Both the position numbers and the translations under genes were made by a program. A stretch of DNA of 64,000 bases from Antilocapra americana (Eukaryota > Chordata > Mammalia > Artiodactyla > Antilocapridae): contig ML661885.1 of NCBI GenBank assembly GCA_007570785.1, positions 32,847,942 to 32,911,941 on the forward strand. Reading direction: 5' to 3'. Positions 1 through 10,011 of this stretch are shown here, one piece after another. The notes beneath the pieces are model-generated. The model saw only the letters and a list, made by a program, of their open reading frames with translations. It was not told where the DNA came from and ran no database searches. Each line of letters opens with the position of its first letter. Positions within the stretch are counted from its first letter, which is position 1.

Positions 1-9
1 ATGCATGAA

Positions 10-210
10 CTTCCCAGGTGGCGCTAATGGTAAAGAACCTGGCTGCCAATGCAGATGTAGATTCAATTCCTGGGTTGGGAAGATCCCTTGGAGGAATAAA
101 CAGCAACCCACTCCACATTCTTGCCTGGAGAATCTCATGACAGAGGAGCCTGGTGGGCTACAGTCCATGGGGTCACAAAGAGTCAGACATGGCTGAAGTG
201 AGTTGACACA
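10..210 (+). mobile_element. Bov-tA SINE
   Basis: Ruminant tRNA-headed SINE in sense orientation. The head starts with a cttcccaggtgg-type motif and the A-box-like stretch is followed by a B-box-like 'attcctgggttgggaag'. The body has the diagnostic order 'caacccactccacattc', 'gaggagcctggtgggcta' and 'cagtccatggggtcac', ending in the BovB-like tail 'aaagagtcagacatgg'. These SINEs are non-coding and are mobilised by BovB-type LINE machinery (established for the family). No clear TSD is visible, because the left flank is cut by the window edge. Confidence 0.93.
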
Positions 211-394
211 TATGTACATATACTTATAGACACACATATACTTATCCTGGTCATCTTCTCTGATAATCTGATAAAAAACTTAACTGATTCAGTGGGCTCA
301 CTATGTTATGGACTGATAAAACCAACGAGTAAGTACAGACCCTGTACACAATTCTTACAGGAAAAATCAGACATCACTCATAAGATTATAAAGT
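211..394. other. No recognised feature
   Basis: AT-rich sequence with alternating ta/ca runs just after the SINE tail. No gene or repeat family was recognised. Confidence 0.5.
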
Positions 395-625
395 TTCTAT
401 GGATTTGCCTACTCTGGATTATAATATGTGACCTGTTGTATCTGTTTTTTTCCCCACTTAGCATGCTTACTAAGTTTATCCACGTTGCTGGTTGTATCAG
501 TACTTCAACTTTTATGGCTGAATAGTATTCAGTCATATGGATATATCACATTTTGTTTATTTATTTATCCACTGATGGACGTTTGGGTGGGTTGTTTTCA
601 ATTTTGGGAACTACATAGTTTCAAA
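395..625 (-). mobile_element. Old L1 (L1M) 3' region fragment
   Basis: On the plus strand the order 'cttagcatgcttactaag', 'ggctgaatagtattcagtc', 'atatcacattttgttta', 'ccactgatggacgtttggg' matches the reverse complement of the mammalian L1 ORF2 end/3' UTR, where the usual text is 'cacttagcataatg', 'gctgaataatattccatt', 'catccattgatggac'. It is heavily diverged, so an ancient, dead L1. The subfamily cannot be called by eye. Confidence 0.75.
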
Positions 626-1485
626 CAAGATAGTATAATTTCAAAACATTGTGAACATATTAAATCTCACTGAAATACACACATTAAAATTGTTAAGCTT
701 ATATTACATAAATTTCACTTCAATAAAAAATTTAAGGTTATGAAGTTATAATGTTGATTTTCTTTAGTTTAAAATTTTTTTACATGTATGCACATGTACA
801 TGTTCACAATGAAATTGAAGATACTCCACTGAAGTTTATGGGTCCCAAACCGGTAAAAAGTATGTTCACTTAACTAGATATTTTCAGTGATAAGGTCAGA
901 TGTTTTCTACATTTGACTCCAATCTACTTCGTATATTATTCTTTGCTCTGCTATTTTACTACAAATCTGCCATTGATTGGCTTCCTGACATGCACATAAG
1001 ATCAATTAGCATTCAGCCTGTGAGAATAATTCTCTTACTAGATTACTGCTTTCACCATTTAGCCAATAGAGAAATGTTTCTGTCCACACCACCCCACACT
1101 TATTTCGGAAGGCATTTGGTAACACTTATCTGCCTGCACATGCCAGCAATTAGATGTCAATAGAATTACTATGTTCAATCCTTTGTATACAAGGAACATA
1201 TTAACCAAAATTTCCAGTCCTCTTACAATTTTCTGAACATATCAGTTTTTGTCCTTTTACCATGGGATGTCTTTAGAGATATATAAAAGCCCACATCTGC
1301 CTGCAAACAGTATGAAAGAAGATTTCAAGACTGAGGATATTCCAAGCCAGTTCTCTTTCCCTTATGTTTCAGGAGGTACAATAAAAAGTCAGTATTTTCC
1401 TTCAACTGCCAAGTCCACTTTCTTTTTATTTGTCTGTTTTAACTCTCTCTTACTCTATCTAACATGACTATCACTGTTTTACAGA
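626..1485. other. No gene or recognised repeat
   Basis: AT-rich, apparently single-copy DNA. The short open frames here have no recognisable domain, no splice context and ordinary non-coding composition. Confidence 0.5.
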
Positions 1486-2115
1486 AATTCCTAGCCCCAC
1501 CTCCCTCTATTATCCCTCTTACACTATACTCCAGTCATACTGGTTTACATTTAGCTACAGGAACATGTGAAACTCATCTCCATCCCAAGACCTCTAGAAT
1601 TGTTCATTCTTCTTGAACATTCTATCTCAACAAGGTCATTTTTTCATCATCCACATCTCAAATCATATGGTACCTTTTCCCATTGGGCTCCCCCAGCAAT
1701 ATCAGCCTTTCAGTCACACTCTACCACATTACCCTATTTATTTTTTATTTTATGTATTCCATTACTATATCATGGCTTCCCAGGTAGCTCAGCAGTAAAG
1801 AATCCACCTGCCAAAGTAGGAGACGCAAGACACACGGGTTTAATACTTGGGTTGGGAAGGTCCCCTGGAGGAGGAAATGGCAACCCACTCCAATATTCTT
1901 GCTGGGAGAATACCATGGAGAGAGGAGCCTGTTGGGCTACAGTCCACAGGGTCACAAAGAGTTGAACACATCTGAGCATCTGAGGACAGCACATCACTGT
2001 ATCATATGATTGTTAATATAGTGGAGGCTCTGTCTGTCTGTTTGACAGCTGTTTTCCCAGAGTTTTGAACAATGCTGGAGCAGTTAGGAGATGTAAAGTA
2101 ACTATCTTGACTGAC
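1486..2115 (+). mobile_element. L2 LINE 3' end, split by a SINE
   Basis: The sequence before the SINE ('ctccagtcatactgg', 'tcagtcacactctaccac', 'attaccctatttatttttt') and after it ('tctgtctgtttgacagctg', 'tttcccagagttttgaac') follows the order of the mammalian L2 3' region in sense orientation, ending where L2 normally reads 'gtgcctggcacatag'. The two halves sit at 1486-1773 and 1996-2115. It is an ancient, diverged, non-functional copy. Confidence 0.6.
1774..1995 (+). mobile_element. Bov-tA SINE inserted in L2
   Basis: Sense-orientation SINE beginning 'ggcttcccaggtagctcag' (A-box-like) with a decayed B box and the body motifs 'ggcaacccactccaatat' and 'gtcacaaagagttgaac'. It is bounded by a 10-bp target-site duplication with one mismatch: actatatcat at 1764-1773 and actgtatcat at 1996-2005. 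The duplication falls inside an L2, so this SINE is younger than the L2. Confidence 0.93.
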
Positions 2116-2625
2116 TAATAAATTAACAGATTTATTTGTTTATTAACTAATAAAAAACTAATCATGCTAATAAATGTAAATTTGTAATGTGATTCACAGT
2201 GGTACCATCATGGTAACACAAGATGCTGAAAAAGATTGGGTATTTATACATGTATACATGCATGTATGTATGTGTGTTGGTTAGGGGGTTTTGAGGTGGT
2301 GAAAGGAGCAGGTTATAAGTTCAGTTTTGATATTTTCATTTTGAAGTATCATTAACATCCCAATAAGTGACATCAAATAAGTAATTTTGTGGATTAGACC
2401 AAACTTAAAAATTAGAAGTGTGGTATAGTGATGATTCATGAGACTGCTCCTCAGTGCTTATTAAATGTGGGCATGGATAAGATCATCCAGGAATAGTAAG
2501 AAGACTAGAAAGAGAGGCATGCAAGTATGAATGAATAACAATTGAAAGCAAACAGAAAAAGAGTTGTCAGTGAGAGAGGAGGATAACCATGAAGGTGTGG
2601 CACCCTGAAGAAGAGCATAGTTTTA
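2116..2625. other. No gene; AT-rich single-copy DNA
   Basis: Contains degenerate taa/taat repeats near 2125-2175 and a short tgta-rich simple run near 2250-2275. Nothing else was recognised. Confidence 0.5.
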
Positions 2626-2831
2626 AGCTGAGTATGTCCTAAGAAAATCCACATGCTGAAGTCCTGATCCTCAGTGTAATGATATTTGGAGGTGGGGCCT
2701 TGGGAAGTAATCAGATTTAGATGAGGTCATGAAGGTGGAACATCAGATGGGATTAGCGCTCTTATAAGAAGAGAAAGAGACACAGAACTTAATTTGAACA
2801 AAGAAGAGGTCATGTGAAGACACAGTGAGAT

Positions 2832-5465
2832 TTGTTGTTCAGTCACTTAGGCATGTCCAGTTCTTTGCGACCTCATGGACTGCAGCAAGCCGGGCTTCCT
2901 TGGTCTGCACTATTTCTTGGAGTTTGCTCAAACTCATGCCCATTGAGTCAGTGATGCCATCCAACATCTTACCCTCTGTCACCCACTTCTTCTCTTGCCC
3001 TCAATCTGTCCCAGCATCAGATCTTTCCAGTGAGTTGGCTGTTCATATCAGGGGGCCAAACTATTAGAGCTTCAGCTTCAGAAGCAGTCCTTCCAATGAA
3101 TATCCAAGACTGATTTCCTTTAGGATTGACTGGTTTGATCTCCCTGCTGTCTAAGGGAAGTTCAAGAGTCTTTTCTAGCACCATAACTCAAAAGCATCAA
3201 TTCTTCGGTGCTCAGCTGTCTTTATGGTCCAACTTCCACATCCATATATGATTACTGGAAAAATCATAGCTTTGATTATATAAAACTTTGTCACCAAAGT
3301 GGTGTCTCTGCTTTTTAATGTGCTAAATTTGTCATAACTTTTCTTCCAAGGAGCAAGCATCTTTTAATTTCATGGCTTCCATGAATTAATCCATGGTGAT
3401 TGTGGGGCCTAAGAAAATAAAATCTGTCAGTTTCCAATATATTCCCCATTTTTTGCCTTGAAGTGTTGGGACCAGATGCTGTGATCTTAGTGTTTTGAAT
3501 GTTGAGTTTTAAGCTAGTTTTTTCACTCTCCTCTTTCACTTTCATCAAGAAGCTTTTTAGTTCCTCTTTGCTTTCAGTCATTAGAGTGGTATCATCTGTA
3601 TATTTGAGGTTGTTGATATTTGCCCTGGCAACCTTGATTCCAGCTTGTGATTCATCCAGTCTGGGATTTCACATGATGTACTATGCATGTAAGTTAAATA
3701 AGCAGGGTGACAACATACAGCCTTGACATACTCCTTTCTCAATTTGGAACCAGTCTGTTGTCCCATGTCCAGTTCTAACTGTTGCTTCTTGACCTGCATA
3801 CAGGTTCCTCAGAAGACTGTAAGGTGCTCTGGTATTCCCATCTCTTCAAGAATTTTCCACAGTTTGCTGTGATCCACACAGTCAAAGATTTTAGCATAGT
3901 CAGTGAAGCAGAAGGAAATGTTTTTCTGGAATTCCTTTGCTTTCTTTATGATCTAATGAATGTTGGCAATTTGATCTCTGGTTCCTCTGCCTTTTCTAAG
4001 CCCAGCTTGTTCATCTGCAAGTTCTCGGTTCACATACTATTGAAGCCTGGCTTGGGGAATTTTGAATATTACCTTGCTAGCATATGAACTGTATGTAATT
4101 CGAACATTCTTTGGCATATGCAATTGTATGTTTCAACATCCTTTGGCATTGTTCTTCTTTAGGATTGGGATGAAAAATGACCTTTTCCAGTCCTGTGGTC
4201 ACTTCTGAGTTTAACAAATTTGCTAACATTTTGAGGGCAGCACTTTAACGGCATCATCATTTAGGATTTGAAATAGCTCCACTGGGGGCTTCCCTGGTAG
4301 CTCAGCTGGTAAAGAATCTGCCTGCAATGCAGCAGACCCTGGTTCTATTCCTAGGTTGGGAAGCTCCCCTGGAGAAGGGATATACTACCTACTCCAGTAT
4401 TCTTGGTTTTCCCTGGTGTCTCAGCTAGTAAAGAATCCACCTGCAAGGTGAGAAACCTGGGTTCAATCCCTGGGGTGGGCAGATTCCCTGGAGGAAGGCA
4501 TGGCAACCCAATTCTGTATTCTTGCCTGGAGAATCCCCATGGAGAGAGAAGTCTGGAGGGCTACAGTCTATGGGGACACAAAGAGTTGGACAGGACTGAG
4601 TGACTAAGCACAGCACAATAGCTCCACTGGAATTCTATCACCTCCACTAGCTTTATTTATAGTAATGCTTCCTAAGACCCATTTCACTTTACACTCCAAG
4701 ATATCTGGCTCTAGGTGAGTGACCACACAATCATGTTTTATCCAGGTCATCAGACCTTTTTGTACAGTTCTTCTGTGTATTCTTCCCACCTGTTCTTAAT
4801 ATGTTCTGCTTCTGTCAGGTCTATACCATTTCTGTTCTTTATTGAGCCCATTTTTGCATGAAATGTTCCCTTGGTATCTCTAATTTTCTTGAAGAGATCT
4901 CCAGTCTTTCCCATTCTACTGCTTTCCTCCATTTCTTTGTATTGTTCACTTAAGAAGGCTTTCTTAAGTCTCCTTGCTATTCTCTGGAACTCTGCATTCA
5001 GCTAGGTATATCTTTCCCTTTCTCCTTTGCCTTTCACCTTTCTTCTTTTCTTAGCTATTTTTAGGGCTTCTTCAGATAACCACTTTGCCCTCTTGCAAAG
5101 TGGGCAAAGAGTGCCCTCTTCCCTTATTTTTCCTTGGGATATTTTTTTAATCACTCCTGTACAATGTTACATGCCTCTGTCCACAGTTTTTCAGGCAGTC
5201 TACAAGACTACCAGATCTAGTCTCTTGAATCTATTCATCACCTTTACTGTGTAATCATAATGGATATGATTTGGGTCACACCTTAGTGGCCTAATGGTTT
5301 TCCATACTTTCTTCAATTTCAGCCTGAATTTTGCAGTAAGTTGATCATGATCTAAGCCACAATCAGCTCCAGGCATTATTTTTGCTGACTGTATAGAGCT
5401 TCTTCATCTTTGGCTGCAAATAATATAAGCAATCTTATTTTGGTACTGACCATTTGATGATGATG
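2832..5465 (-). mobile_element. BovB (RTE) LINE, 5'-truncated, antisense
   Basis: Reverse complement of the BovB ORF2/3' end. The 3' terminus lies at 2832 ('tgttgttcagtcacttagg') and the element runs to about 5465 in the ORF2 region. Short minus-strand frames carry degraded reverse transcriptase text such as 'MTESKEELKSFLMKVKEESEK' near 3315-3581. Excluding the inserted SINE it is about 2.3 kb, shorter than full-length BovB, so it is 5'-truncated. An 8-bp duplication (agtgagat at 2824-2831 and 5466-5473) flanks it. Frameshifts and stops make it inactive. Confidence 0.93.
4286..4616 (+). mobile_element. Dimeric Bov-tA SINE inside BovB
   Basis: Two SINE units lie head to tail: 4286-4406 (truncated after 'actccagtattcttgg') and 4407-4616 (complete, with a B-box-like 'gggttcaatccctgggg' and tail 'gttggacaggactgagtg'). 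A perfect 14-bp target duplication, aatagctccactgg, lies at 4272-4285 and 4617-4630, showing that the pair inserted as one unit into BovB. Each unit retains a tRNA-like head with a potential Pol III A and B box. Confidence 0.93.
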
Positions 5466-5648
5466 ATAGTGAGATGGTGAACCTTTAAAAGCCAGGAAGA
5501 GTGTTCTTATTAGGAATCAAAACTATCAGCAACTTGATCTTGGACTTTCAGCTTCCAGAACTATAGGAAAATACATTTCTGTTGTTTAAGCCAATTAATC
5601 TATGGCTTGTTGTTATGGAACCCAAGCTGGCTAAGGCAAGAGTGTTTC

Positions 5649-8586
5649 AAGAAGGAGAGAATTTATATTTCATCCTAACTTTGAGATTTCTATTGGAGAC
5701 TCTACTTCCTAACCAGCTTATTCCTCTGCTTTTTTTTTTTTTTCCTATGTTTCCTACAGGAACCATTTACATGTCTCTTTAGGTAAGATTTTTTTACATG
5801 ACTCTCAGTAGACTACATTTCCTCATTGGTCAAGATTTCCATGACCTTGAAATGTCCATGCCATGGATCACTTCTCTAGTTTATAACACTTACCAGTTCA
5901 GACCTGCTGTAATCATTGCAAACCTTAGGTACTTATTTCAAATTTCAGTTTTTTAGGACTGCCAAGCACTCTGTTTCTATCATCTTATTTTGACCCCAAT
6001 TTCTAAGGATTCTAAGCATATGCTGGAAGGTTGTCAGGTTTCATCCACATCTTCTTGTTCAGGCACTCATCTTCTGAGTGTAGAGGACATTTATCATATA
6101 GGGCAGTTCCCCATCAACATCCTTTTCTAAGGAGAAACCAGAGATCATTGGAGTACTATCCAATGATATTTCTTTTTTCTTTGGAGTGGCATCTGACAGA
6201 ATAGATGCAAATGTCCCAGTCTCAGTCAACCAGAGGCTCCAACAAGGGACAGTGACTCTGTAGTGAGGTTCACAAAACCAAAGTGACCATTTAGATTCAT
6301 TCATAGTATCTACAGCACTATCCATGATGTCCTATATGCAGCAGCAGCTCTAGACCATCCTGCTTGGTTAAAAGACCCTGGCTTCCTCCCTCTGGGCATA
6401 AAAGAACAGAAGTGTCTTCATTCATACCCAGTCTCTATGCCTGGTTCCGTATCCTCACATTGCTTCTGTGACATTCTTGGTATCCTTGTAAATTTATATA
6501 CTTTTTTTCTTTTTTCCTAACACTACTCAGTTAGTTTTTGTTACCTGTAATCAAAACCTTCCAAACTAATAGAAATGGAGGTCTTCATATGATCCACTCA
6601 AGTAAGAACAATATCACCATGATTAGTGACTAAGCTAGCACTTCCTAACAGAATTATTTGTTACTCTGGGCAGATTTCAGGGAGAATAAAACCCCACTGC
6701 TTTCCCAGAGCTTCTGTTGCCAGTGACTATCACTCTAGGGGTATTCTCCAGAGAAAGAGAACATTGGGGGGAAAAAACAGTATTTGCAACTCAGATTGCC
6801 ACTGCATTTAATAAATGGGGAAATGGTATTACTTTACTGGTAATCAATTTTTTAAAGCCTTTGAAAAATGTCAATTGGACTCTGTTTATTGGAACATACC
6901 AACACATTAGACAAAACTAACCTTGTTGATTTACTCAAAACAGTTAAGCTGACAAATCTCAATTGAGCCTGTTACAAGGCTGGCTCTGACTTATAAAGAT
7001 GTCTATTTTGAGTCAAAACTAAGTAGGACTGTATATGTATAAGCACATTTTTCAGCCTCTAATGAAAGACACAGACACATGGGAAAGTTATTTATCCTTT
7101 GAGCACCAAACATCATATTGAATCCCTTTGAAATGTTAAAATTTGGAGCCATTGGTCTGTTATCTACAGAGAGAAAAACAATACTGACAGTTCAGGAGAA
7201 ATGGATAGGACAGTTTGAAATGGGAAGAAAAACACCAACAGGAGTGATAAACTGGGTTTTAATGACAAAGTCACTTTGCCAATTGTAACTCAGGTGCTGG
7301 GTAAGCTGATCTGACTTCATTAGGTGATAGCCAGCCTCCCAAAGCCATCATCAGGCTGGAAGAAAGCCATATGTGTTGGTCACACAAATGGACATTGATT
7401 TTTCAATAAACTGGAACCCAAAGCCAGCATCACTCCAATGATATCTTTTCTCAGGAGAGATGATTTCTCGCTCATGCCTGGCACCATGTCTCAGCTCTTA
7501 TATTACAAGAATTACATGGGTGAAGCAAAGTAGGAAAGATCAGCTCACTTAAGTCATGTGACAAATGAGGCAATTAAGTCAATTAGATGCAGAGTTACTG
7601 AGATATACCTATTTTGCTTTGTAAAATATAATTTTAAATAGGATTATCTGTCATACCATATTTGACAGCATCAGAATTCTGTGTGACGGAAAAAAATGTG
7701 GTTCACTGCTCTGTAAAAACAGTGTCTACTCTCTCAACTGGATAAAGTAACCTTCCTCTTAAAGTTGAAGGTGGTTATCTCTTAACTCTTTCTCTATAAG
7801 AAAGCAGAACACATTTTGTATTTTCTAAATATTTCCACATTTCTTTAAATGAATAGTTTTTGCAACAGTCATCATGTGTTTGGGGGATTAGTAGACAGAA
7901 CTCATTTTAGTTTTTCGGTATGATTTACCAGATGCATCTTTTTCTGGAGGGAGAGAAAGAGCACAGATTTTCATTGTTCTGGTAAGCATCACTGAGTGAC
8001 TTTGTAGTGAAAAATGAACAGGCATTCTTGTCTAAGAGAAGAGTGCCAGGATCTTTAAGGTGCTTAACTAAAGGTATTCACCACCACTCTATCCCTTTGG
8101 TATGCAGAACTTGTCACTGGGGAAGAGGTGTGTATCTACAGTGGAACCAAGGAGGCCTTTTCAGTGACCATAATCAGACTCTTTGCTTTTGTAGGAATAT
8201 TTCTAGAGCTTCTGATGGATTGTGATGGTCCTACTGAAGATGCATGGGCAGGTTAGGACACCAGGAGCTACCATGGGAAACTAACCACAAATGCGGATAA
8301 TACTGGACTGGTGGCCAAGGCTAGATTAGAGGCTTATCAATAAATTGCTTATGAGCTAAGCTATGTTTTCTTTGTTTCAAGGTAGAGAACCAATAAAACT
8401 TAGTGAACTATTTAACAGAATATTTCACATATAAATATGAATTACATTGGCCAGGGCACATGCTCTGCAGTTTTCTCAAAAGCTTACCACTCACATATAT
8501 ACTATTACTCTCCCTGCTTCACTCATTTCTCTAACTTTCTGGAACACAGAAGGCAATTGAGTTATTTGCCTTTTGCCAAGACAGTT
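5649..8586. other. No gene or recognised repeat
   Basis: About 2.9 kb without a repeat family I can name. It holds a poly-T run near 5730-5745 and several isolated short frames, of which an 88-residue minus-strand frame at 6059-6325 is the longest coherent one. No domain or motif is recognisable in any of them. Composition and complexity look like ordinary unique mammalian intergenic or intronic DNA, possibly with undetected old repeats. Confidence 0.5.
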
Positions 8587-8758
8587 GTGAAAGTGAATGC
8601 CTCTTAGTCGTGTCTGACTCTTTGTGACCTGGACTCTGTTGCACAGTCCATGGGATTCTCCAGGCCAGAACACTGGAGTGGGTAGCCTTTCCCTTCTCCA
8701 GGGGATCTTCCCAACCCAGGGATGGAATCCAGGTCTCCCACATTGAGGGAAGCCCCTT
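8587..8758 (-). mobile_element. Bov-A/Bov-tA SINE, antisense, internally shortened
   Basis: Begins with the SINE tail in reverse ('gtgaaagtgaatgcctctt', 'gtgtctgactctttgtg') and runs through 'ggattctccaggccagaac' and 'gggatcttcccaacccagg'. Near 8745 the normal text between 'cccacattg' and 'agggaagccc' is missing, so part of the tRNA head is deleted. Its head end directly abuts the first bases of the full-length BovB at about 8759. Confidence 0.9.
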
Positions 8759-10011
8759 TTTCTTCAAAATGGTGGAGTAGAAGGACATGCACTCTTCTCC
8801 TGCAAGAATTCCAAAATTACAACTTGCTTCTGAACAACTATTGGCAGGAAAAGTTGGATCCAACCATAAAAAGACACCCCATGTCCAAGGGCAAAGGAGA
8901 AGCCCCAGCAAGATGGTAGGAGGTGCAAAATTATGTTTAGAATCAAAGCCCATACCTGCCAGAGATGCTCAGAGAGCTCAAACAAAACCTTGTGTGCACC
9001 AGGAGACCCCACAGAGACTGAGCCAGACCTGCCTTTGAGTGTTTGAGTGTCTCCTGTGAGGGTATGGCTCATCAGTTACCTGCTGCAGGAGCAAGGGCTC
9101 TGGATGCAGCAGTCCTGGGTGTGGCATAAGCTCTCTTGGAGAAAGTCACCATTAACTCCACCACAGAGCTGCTGAGCAGACAGCTCACAAACTGCAGAAC
9201 AATTATTCCAACTAAATTCTCACACTGTTAAGAAAGTGCTAGGACCCTCAACAGATTTCCCAACCTGGGGATCTGGCAAAGGGACTGAGAACCCCGAGAG
9301 AATTTGACTTTGGAGGCCAGTGGGATTTGGGGAAACAGGACTGGGGAAACAGACTCTTGGAGGGCACAAACAAACCTTGTGCAGACCAAGACCCAGGAGA
9401 AAGGAGTAGTGACCCCACAAGAGACTGACCCAGACTTGCCTATGAGTGTCCAGGAGTCCCTGGCACAGGCATGGGTTGGCAATGGCCTGCTATAGGGTCA
9501 GGGGCACTGAGTGCAGCTGTGCATGCATGGGACCTTCTGAAGGAGGTCACCATTATCTTCATTATCTGCACCATAGGTTGGCCTCAGGTCAAACAAAAGG
9601 GAGGGAACACAAACCCACTCATCAACAGAAAGCTGGATTAAAGATTTACTGAGAATGGCCCAGCCCATTAGAAAAGACCTAGTTTTACCCACAGTCAGTC
9701 TCTCATCAGGAAGCTTCCATAAGCCTTTTATCCTTACCAACTAGACTGTGACAGAATGAAAACCACAATCACAGAAAACTAATCAAAACTGATCACATGG
9801 ACCACAGCCTTGCCTAACTCAATGAAACTATGATCCATGCCATATAGAGCCACCCCAAATGGACAGGTCATGGTGGAGAGTTCTGACAAAATGTGGTCCA
9901 CTGGAGAAGTGAATGGCAAATCACTTCAGTACTCTTGCCTTGAAAACCCCATGAACAGTATGAAAAGGTAAAAAGATAGGACACAGAAAGATGAACTCCC
10001 CAGGCTGGTAG
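8759..10011 (+). promoter_or_regulatory. BovB 5' UTR / internal promoter region
   Basis: About 1.25 kb of non-coding leader upstream of the endonuclease frame, present only in long BovB copies. It is less AT-rich than its surroundings and contains repeated phrases such as 'gagaccccacagagactg' and 'caagagactgacccagac', giving it a loose internal duplication. A LINE must carry its promoter in this region (family knowledge). Whether any activity survives cannot be seen from the sequence. Confidence 0.55.

Larger units (their letters stand above)
2626..5648 (+). mobile_element. MaLR (MST/MLT1-type) LTR split by BovB
   Basis: The left part (2626-2831) reads 'ccacatgctgaagtcctga', 'atttggaggtggggccttg', 'gggattagcgctcttataa', 'catgtgaagacacagtgag'. 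The right part (5474-5648) continues 'aacttgatcttggactttc', 'agcttccagaactatagg', 'ttctgttgtttaagcc', 'ttgttatggaacccaag'. This is the characteristic order of ERVL-MaLR solitary LTRs. Joined across the insertion it gives about 380 bp, which fits a MaLR LTR. No internal retroviral genes are attached. Non-coding relic. Confidence 0.85.

Noticed and set aside
2626..5648. Complete endogenous retrovirus at the MaLR LTR
   Set aside because: Only one LTR is present, split by BovB; no gag, pol or env text and no second LTR.
6059..6325. 88-residue minus-strand frame as a possible exon
   Set aside because: No domain, no convincing splice signals and no composition change; kept only as part of an unassigned stretch.
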